From the NCBI GenBank assembly GCA_003508835.1, contig PUFA01000072.1, positions 3,446,501 to 3,510,500 on the forward strand: a DNA stretch of 64,000 nucleotides, in the 5' to 3' direction. The translations under genes were made by a program, and so were the position numbers. This document shows positions 57,481 through 64,000 of this stretch, piece by piece; the first letter of the stretch is position 1, and every line of letters begins with the position of its first letter. The notes beneath the pieces were generated by a model that worked only from the letters and a program-made list of their open reading frames with translations, searched no databases and had not been told where the DNA came from. The DNA is from Eonycteris spelaea (Eukaryota; Chordata; Mammalia; Chiroptera; Pteropodidae).

Positions 57481-57658
57481 ATGTACACAATTAGCCAGCA
57501 CATTTGCACTTACCGCGTTAGGAGATCGCGCGGCATAACAGAACTTGGCCTTATGAGTGGCTACGTGTGTTGTTGTATATTTTGGGCAACTGAATGTTCT
57601 GGACCATCGAGTACAGAGGTCTCCTGTCGGTTACCTGCACCGTAGCTACAACCCCAGG

Positions 57659-57863
57659 GCGGCGGTTCTCCAGCAGGGGCGATTTTGCCTCTCAGAAAAG
57701 AACTGAACAACATCTGGAGGCATTGCTCGTTGTCACGGCTGGAAGGGACCTCTAGGGAACACCGGCAAGGGATGCTGCTAACATCCTCGAAAGCTCAGGC
57801 CGCCTCTCAGAGCAAAGAACGATCCGTTCCAAACTGTGGATGCCGATGAGTTTGAAGAACCCC
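57659..57863 (-). mobile_element. MER5A-like hAT DNA transposon, reverse orientation
   Basis: GCGGTTCTCCAGCAGGGGCG, GATTTTGCCTCTC, CATCTGGAGGCATTGC, TTGTCACGGCTGG, GGGATGCTGCTAACATCC and GATGAGTTTGAAGAACCCC follow the reversed MER5A order. Same family as 23357-23575. Confidence 0.88.
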
Positions 57864-58479
57864 GAGCTAGAGGAGACTGTGAGTATGTATTAGGTCTGAA
57901 TGTATGAGGCACCTCCCGCCTATGCGCTAGGCTAGTAGAGACCCAACTCGCCAAGGATGAGGACACCCTGGGCTGCTTTATGGCAAATAGAGATTCTCAG
58001 CCCCACTCCACACTGAGACGGTTCTCCAGGGAGGGAGGTTGGGGATCTGTACCCTTCGGATGCTGCCCTAAGTAAGTTGGCTGTAGTCTACAAGTGGGTG
58101 TCTAGGGACTGTCATACTAAACCGTAGACATCCTTTCATTTTTAGAGAGTCTCTGCTTTGCTCAGGATTTTTGACTTTTATTTTGTGCACATTCGTGACG
58201 AGCATACCTACTGCTCTCCTAACCTCAGGACGTATTAAGGGTAGGGTGGCTGGCAGTGATGGAAGTTCTGACTACAGCAAAAGTGACAGTGTTCAATAAA
58301 AAGGGAAGCGTCTACCTAAAAAAGAAAAAAAATAGCAGCTACAAATTCTCAAAGCTTTGCACTCTGGGGCTAGCATCCTCATTAGGGAGAATTGGATAAA
58401 CAGACAGGAAACAACTGAGTGAACAAATAAATGATAAAAACATCTGCTCATAGTAATGCTATCCAGGGAATTCAAACAG

Positions 58480-59290
58480 GGTGCTCAGGAGGGGCTGGGT
58501 AGCTGCTTTGGTTTGCAAGGTCAGGAAAGGTAGGTTTCAGCTAAGATCTGAAGGGGAAATAACATTCCAGGCCAACAGCACGACTAGTGCAAAGGCCCTG
58601 AGGCAGGAATAAGCGTGGGGTGTCCCACAGGAGGGAAATAAGGCCAACGAGGGTCGGCTCGGTGGCCCAGAGGAAGAACAGTGGGAAATGAGGTCAGGGT
58701 ATCAGCAGTGGGCGCTTCGTATGCCATGAGAAGGGTGGCTCTTATTCCTCTAAATACAAGAGGAAGCCATAGGAGAGCTAGAAGCAAGTCAGCAGAATGT
58801 TCTAATGTTCTAATCAGACCACCTGGCCAGCAGAAAGAGAATGAATCGCAGAGGGACAAGAGTGAGAAAAGGAGATTGATACGGCAAGGCCGGCAGTGGA
58901 GGAGAGAGGTGGATCCCGGTTGGGCTGGCGGAACTTGCCGACGGGTTGGGTGTGAGGGATGAGAAAAAGAGAGGCATCGGGCAAGCTCCTCGACACTCGG
59001 CTTGAGCAAGTTCGTTTAGAAGGGGCCAGGGCTCCGCGGGGCCTCGAGGCCTCTGTTCTGTCTTTGTGAAGGCTGAGGTGCTCCTCGGACACCCACGTGG
59101 AGACGGCAGCTGACAACGGACTGCGCCCGGAGCTCCAGAGAGAGGTACCTGCACGCTGGCAGCCGTCGGCATGTGGATGGCACGTAGGGCTGGACGAGAG
59201 ATGGAGACCAACGTGGAAGTTCGAACCAAGCCAGGGGAGCCGATCGGAAGGAAGCCAGGAAGCGGGTAGAAGAACATGCCGCCCGCGGAA
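58480..59290 (+). repeat. Ancient ~800-bp interspersed repeat, class uncertain
   Basis: CAAACAGGGTGCTCAGG, AACATTCCAGGCCAACAGC, CAAAGGCCCTGAGGCAGG, GTATGCCATGAGAAGGG, GGAAGCCATAGGAGAGC, CACCCACGTGGAGACGGC and GGAGCTCCAGAGAGAGG appear in the order of a mammalian repeat module I have seen many times. I cannot state whether it belongs to an LTR-element interior or to a LINE. The region 58960-59360 is CpG-rich. Confidence 0.6.
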
Positions 59291-59699
59291 GAGAGTGGTC
59301 AGTGCCGTCCCCGATGTGGGCGACCCGGGCGCTGGGCTGGCTCCCGCCAGACTCTCCCCTTAGTTTACGGCGACAGGGAAGATACTTTGCAACCTGTTAG
59401 CCTCGGGCTCGTCAGAGCAGACAACGGGGCCGTAGCAGCAGATTCAGAGTCTCAGAGACCCTCCGCTGTGCCAGGCATTAATTAACTCTCTGCTTCTGAC
59501 TTATGGAGGCGTCTAGCAGGTCCTGGGGGAGGGGAGGGTAATTGGGGCACCAGGTAGCAGTCAGAGAACGAGAGGCTGCGGCTGTTTATCACCTCGGTGC
59601 CCCGGGGTTCAACATTTTCACCACCAGTGCTGGGACGAACCACCAGACCACAGCCCTGCAGATGGGGCGGATTCTGGTAAGAGTCTGGTCTCGACCACC

Positions 59700-59850
59700 T
59701 GCCTTAGAAGCCCCTGGCGTTTTCCTGCAAATCCCGTTTACTGAGTCCCACCTGAGACCAGGCAAATGAGACTCCGTGTCCATGGAACCCCAGAATCTGC
59801 ATCCGATAAGCTCTTAATTCAGGCGATTTGTGCACCTGAGGGAATTTGAG
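59700..59850 (+). mobile_element. Possible MER20-like relic
   Basis: CCCAGAATCTGCATCCGATAAGC and TTCAGGCGATTTGTGCACC resemble the MER20 middle. The ends are not readable. Confidence 0.4.
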
Positions 59851-59859
59851 AACAATTGC

Positions 59860-61590
59860 AAGAAAAATGTTCCGTGGGACTGAAGGACTTGGAGCGTTTG
59901 AAGGTGGGTGCGCTCCCCGTGTCTGGCTGGGCACCCCCTTCTGTGGGATGGGGATGGGGGGGTAGGAGACTGGTGTCTGGGTTCATTTTGATCGACTCCG
60001 AACCCCACGTTTTCAGCACATTTTTCCATCCAAACAAACCTTCTCAGGTTCACTAATCCCTATCACCAAGTGGATTTTAGCTGGATCCTCACTTCTTTAT
60101 CAGTTTGCAAGACATTTTCATCTCGTACGAAGGTCTTCCTGCAGTTCTACTTCAAAGTGGCAAACCCAAGAAGGTTGGAGGAAGAGTTTCAGAGAGTGTT
60201 TACAGATGCCTTATCGCTTAAGGGGTGGGGAGGGGCTCAGAGGGATGGGTGTCAGGGAGGGTACACATTTCTCACAAGAGTTCAGAGCTACCCTAGTCTG
60301 CCCAGGCGATCAAACGGTAGCTTAAAAGATCTCTCCCACAAAGAGAGAAATTAAGTTTTCTGGCTTGTCAGTCACCCAGGATCCAGGCTGGTGTTTTCTG
60401 ATACGTAGAATCGTCCTTTATGGGGTGCAAATTACGGGATTCTGGGAGCATGTGTGAGGGTGCGCAACATGCACACACATGCATGCAGATCGTCTCACGT
60501 GTGGGGGTTTATGATGTGCGTGAGAGGGTGTCCGGGTAATTAAGAGCGATGACATACCTTCCCACCGACTGCCTGGAGAGGGAAAATGCTCACTTGAGAA
60601 ACCGTTCTCTCTCTCTGAGTTAACTCAGGGTATGGGAACGGGGGCAGAGAAAAGGTTTTACGAATTCCTTTCATTGCCTGACATCAGGAAGGGACAAACA
60701 GCTCTTTTCTCACTGAGGAAGGGTCTGTTCTTCCTATTGCTGCTTCCTGGAGAAGGGAACATGAATGCTTCCAAGACCCAGAAAGGCCAGTGGGGAGGTC
60801 AGCCTGTCTGGAGGTTAGAGACACAGAGAAGAACCCCCCGGGCATGCTCAGTGTTTCCCCGCCATCACCCCAAGCTCTGAGCAGGGTTCGGGGACAAAGC
60901 CTCCACATCTGGTCTTCTCCTTGGCAGAAGTGAGGCCCAGACTACTAGGGAAAAAGAAAAAATACACACACACCAGTTTGGAACTCGGCCTAAACGTCTT
61001 GGTCCTGGTTCAGAACACAGTTTGCCACACAAACCACCATAACAACACTGGGAGAGAGGGGTGCCCCATGTTTGGCTAAACCGTGGGGTATTTCCTTTGC
61101 AGAGAGCAGAGTTAATCACATTTAAGTATAGGCTTGTTGTGGCGAGGGGACCAGTCATTGCCATCCTCAATTTTCCCACAGAAAGGCTCGTCCCTCCCTG
61201 CGTCAGCCTCCGAGCACTGGGGGTTCCCTCGGATGGCCGGAACCCCGCTGTCCTGCCTCCCGGGACGTCAGGCCACAGCCCTGCCCTTGGCAGCTTCGTT
61301 TCTTGTCTAACGCACGTGGGACTCTGTTGAAGCGTCTTACACGTTACAGTGTCTCCGAATCACAGCTTTCTCTTCTCTCTTCAGTTCCTTCATTTGCTGG
61401 TTGGTGTGTTTTGGAGGAGAATTGGCCCGTGGTCTCCCGGTTCAGAGTCTTGGGTTGCTGCTCAGTGCTGTGGAGAGCTTGGCCCTCGGCGGATCTGCGA
61501 GCCCCTAGCACCTCGGGGAGCTTCCTGAGAGGCAGGTTAGGGTCCAACTTAACAGCAAAAACCCTTGGTCAGACAGCATAGGTTGGGTCC
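59860..61590. other. Unique non-coding stretch
   Basis: Nothing recognised. A GT/CA-rich patch of alternating purine-pyrimidine lies near 60460-60530. Confidence 0.4.
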
Positions 61591-61594
61591 CTGA

Positions 61595-61765
61595 CTCTCT
61601 CTCTCTATCCGTGACCTGGGGGAAGGTGTCCTGGCCTTGCTGTGCCTCAGTTTCCTCCAGTCCAAGTGGGAGTAGTAACAGTGCCCACCTCATAGGTTGT
61701 TTGAGGGTGAGACCACAGTGAATATATGTGAAAGGCTTAGACAAGCTCCTGGTACATGGTTAAGT
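61595..61765 (+). repeat. MIR SINE, plus strand
   Basis: CGTGACCTGGGGGAAGGTG, GCTGTGCCTCAGTTTCCTCC, CCCACCTCATAGGTTG and CAAGCTCCTGGTACATGG. Confidence 0.9.
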
Positions 61766-61769
61766 TCCA

Positions 61770-62490
61770 TACGACTGTCAGCTATCATTCCGCCTCTGGG
61801 AGGGTGCCCCTGTGTGAGGGGTTCAACCATCTTCCGAACTGGCTCACTATGTAACGCGGGACAGGAATTCACAAAGGCCTCCAGCCCGGAGGCCCAAGTC
61901 AGCTTGAATCAGGGACGTCCCACACTGCAGCTGCTGCAGGAAGGGGCCCCTTGGGGGACTTGTCTATCCAGAGGGGGCTTTGGGCTGTGGAAGGGCTGCT
62001 CCTGGCGCCGGAGTGCATGCTGACCCCCACGATGGCCTCATCATCACGTTACCTCCAGGTAGCACGATCCGACCCTGGCAGGCTTCACACGGTCTGTCCA
62101 GCCTCTGCCTCAGCTGCCTTTGGCCTTGGCAAAGCAGCAGCAGCACACTGGGGTTCTCTTTATTCTCCCATAAGCCTGTGGCTCCAGACTCTTCGCTTCC
62201 GGATGTCCGATGCCCCGGGCTCCTCCCTGAGTCTCCCAGTCCCCACTCGACCCCCTGCGGGCTGTCCCTCACCTGCAGCCAGAGCCGTCTGAGTCACGCC
62301 TGAATCAGAACATTCCACTCGCTGCTGGAATCCCGGCAAAAAATACAACTCCAACACCTCTCGCAGCCTGCAAAGGGCCCCGGGTGCAGCCTCTCTGGCC
62401 CGAGCCCCTTTCTCTCCAGCCACAATCAGCCACGTTCGAGTCCTCCAACTTGCCCCCAGGCCTCGGCCCTGGCGGTACCCTCCACCTGGA
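61770..62490. other. GC-rich unique sequence
   Basis: No domain-bearing frame (up to 138 codons, 62160-62576, minus), no repeat recognised. Confidence 0.4.
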
Positions 62491-62499
62491 TTCTGCTTC

Positions 62500-62780
62500 T
62501 CCAGCTTCTCTGACCCGTCAGATCTCAGCCCAAACGTCACCTCCTCAGAGGAGCCCTCCCAGATTACCTGATCCAAAGGACCCCACCCCTGCCAGATGCC
62601 TTCCCTTCACTCTGTGAATTTACTGCAATTTATGCCCAGACCATAAACTCCCTGAAATGACCGGTGCATCTGCCGCATCTTTTCTCCAATGCCCAGGACG
62701 GGACACGGCACATGTTGGCATATGTATGTATATACAGTGTTTTATTCGATGGATAGAATGTTGCCCCTTGACTATTTTGT
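62500..62780 (+). mobile_element. LINE-2 3' fragment, plus strand
   Basis: GTCAGATCTCAGCCCAAACG, TCACCTCCTCAGAGGAGCCC, CATAAACTCCCTGAAATGACC and CCCAGGACGGGACACGGCAC are L2 blocks in order. Confidence 0.8.
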
Positions 62781-62784
62781 GGGA

Positions 62785-63875
62785 GTTTTTTGAAGTGCTT
62801 TCGACTCAGGATGGAGGGTTTGGGCAGAGTGGCAAATGGCCTCACCGGTGACAGGTCTCAGAGTCTGCACTTACAGGATGGAATGACACCAGCCTGTTTA
62901 AAACGGTTTGGGGACGAGCAACATGGCACTTGGCCTGGAGTAAGCCCTCGGGAGATGGGAATTACTCCGGTGAGGCCGGCCACTGTCGTCACGGTGTGTC
63001 GGGGAGGCAGGTCGTCCTAACACATCCCTGCATCCGCTGCTCCTCGAAGGCCAGCGTCATTCCTTAACCTCCATATGCTCTCACAGGGCCGACGAAAACA
63101 CTTTAAACTACAACACTCCCCTGGAAGGGTGCCAGAGTCACCCACTTGCTCACATCCACCTCCGCAGGAGTTAGTCAGTAGGCAGAGAACCCCAGGGCTC
63201 CAGGAAAAGTATGCACGAACTTGTTTATAAGTGAGAGAGGACCACGGCTGGCCAGCTCAAGGACGGAGCCCCTCACGCAGGTCAGATACCTTGCCTCCCC
63301 AGACATCGAAGCAAGCCCAGCATCCCCCCGCAGGTAGGTGATAGGACGGGGCTCGAACCTGCACCTCTGGCCCACGACACAGGTGTCCGCGGCTGCAGGG
63401 CCTGGGCGGCTTGCGAGCAGCATATGGAGATCAGCAATAGGGAGGGTTAGGAGATGGAGCGGAGTTCAGGACGAAAGGCACCCTCTTTTCGGTCTTGCCC
63501 TTGGCCCACGGCCTTGCCGCACGTGGCTGGAGAGACCCCGGAGCCCGAGGTGGATGATGCTGCCCACTCCCAGGGCCTCCATCTGCCCCGGAAGCCCTGC
63601 TCCAGCCCCGCCTCCCAGGAGCCCCTTCTGGGCCACCAAAGCCACCCGCGTGAGTCCCAGCCTACGTCCCCTTGTTCCGCTGGGGCTTGGCTTCCCCCAA
63701 CCCAGGCTAATCACAGTCAGCGTCTGCCACCTCACTCGGTGCCTGCCAGGATGAAAGAGCTCAGTCTGAAAACCACTTTGAACTGTGTGGATGAGAGGGT
63801 TTGAAGAGGAGAGGTGGGAAAAAGCAAAATGATGGCCTACGGGGACAAAGTGCCACTTCAGGGCACTAGGAGGGA
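62785..63875. other. Unique non-coding stretch
   Basis: Nothing recognised. Chance frames of up to 138 codons (63338-63754, plus) have no domain. Confidence 0.4.
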
Positions 63876-63877
63876 AG

Positions 63878-64000
63878 TCGCCCCTCTGAACTCACGGCGC
63901 CCTGTAATTCGGCAGACGCCTTGCTGCAATTCCGGCGGTTTCTCTCCCCCTACCGCGCCCCGCAGACAGCAGACCGAACGGCGTGACGTCTCCGGGGCCC
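63878..64000. promoter_or_regulatory. CpG-dense right edge, possible start of a CpG island
   Basis: I count 15 CpGs in about 120 bp, including GGCGTGACGTCTCCGG with a CRE-like TGACGT. The window ends inside it, so size and any promoter cannot be judged. Confidence 0.4.

Noticed and set aside
1..64000. CRISPR arrays, bacterial operons, phage or plasmid signals
   Set aside because: No spaced direct repeats, no dense coding, no Shine-Dalgarno sites. Composition and repeats are mammalian.

Overview
This is a stretch of eutherian mammal nuclear DNA with no protein-coding or structural RNA gene that I can support from the sequence. Low gene density, depleted but locally clustered CpG, MIR/L2/MER5/MER20-type fossils, MaLR-type LTRs and 5'-truncated LINE-1 pieces all point to a placental mammal. 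No primate Alu, rodent B1/B2, carnivore CanSINE, ruminant BovB or horse ERE element was recognised. The youngest LINE-1 (about 17087-17646) ends in a short 3' tail that resembles bat-type L1 tails, so a bat or another SINE-poor laurasiatherian is my tentative guess. Species is inference only. Repeat names are pattern matches from memory, not database results.

Layout. 0.4-0.8 kb: small tandem duplication and an antisense MaLR LTR. 3.7-4.6 kb: L1 tail, MER-like fragment and two MIRs. 5-6.8 kb: GC-rich unique sequence. 6.9-8 kb: AT-rich unique sequence that may be conserved, then a 300-bp homopurine tract. 9.9-14.4 kb: hAT relic, MIR, L2 and an LTR. 17-20.3 kb: youngest L1, an older L1, and a short direct repeat flanking the latter. 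20.3-27.2 kb: MIRs, MER20, MER5A and LTRs, including a MLT1-like LTR at 25.8 kb. 28.1-29.2 kb: antisense L1 interrupted by a palindromic DNA transposon. 34.2-36 kb: an unidentified mRNA-3'-end-like segment and a candidate conserved element. 37.7-38 kb: a CpG island-like segment. 39.2 kb: (CA)34. 39.5-42.1 kb: a long antisense L1 split by a 200-bp hAT element with a perfect 8-bp target-site duplication. 44.4-45.4 kb: a broken RPL10A retropseudogene abutting two L1 pieces in an anomalous order. 46-55.6 kb: MIR, L1 and MaLR fossils, a G-quadruplex-type C/G tract and a GATA microsatellite. 56.7-57.5 kb: the longest repeat-free, homeodomain-site-rich block. 57.6-62.8 kb: MER5A, an 800-bp ancient repeat, MIR and L2. 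63.88-64 kb: CpG-dense right edge, possibly the start of a promoter island outside the window.

No genes work together here. Any function is most likely cis-regulatory (CpG island at 37.7 kb, unique AT-rich blocks at 6.9, 35.8 and 56.7 kb, CpG-dense right edge). I found no convincing new biological system. The best observations are nested transposons with readable insertion scars and the L1/RPL10A composite.
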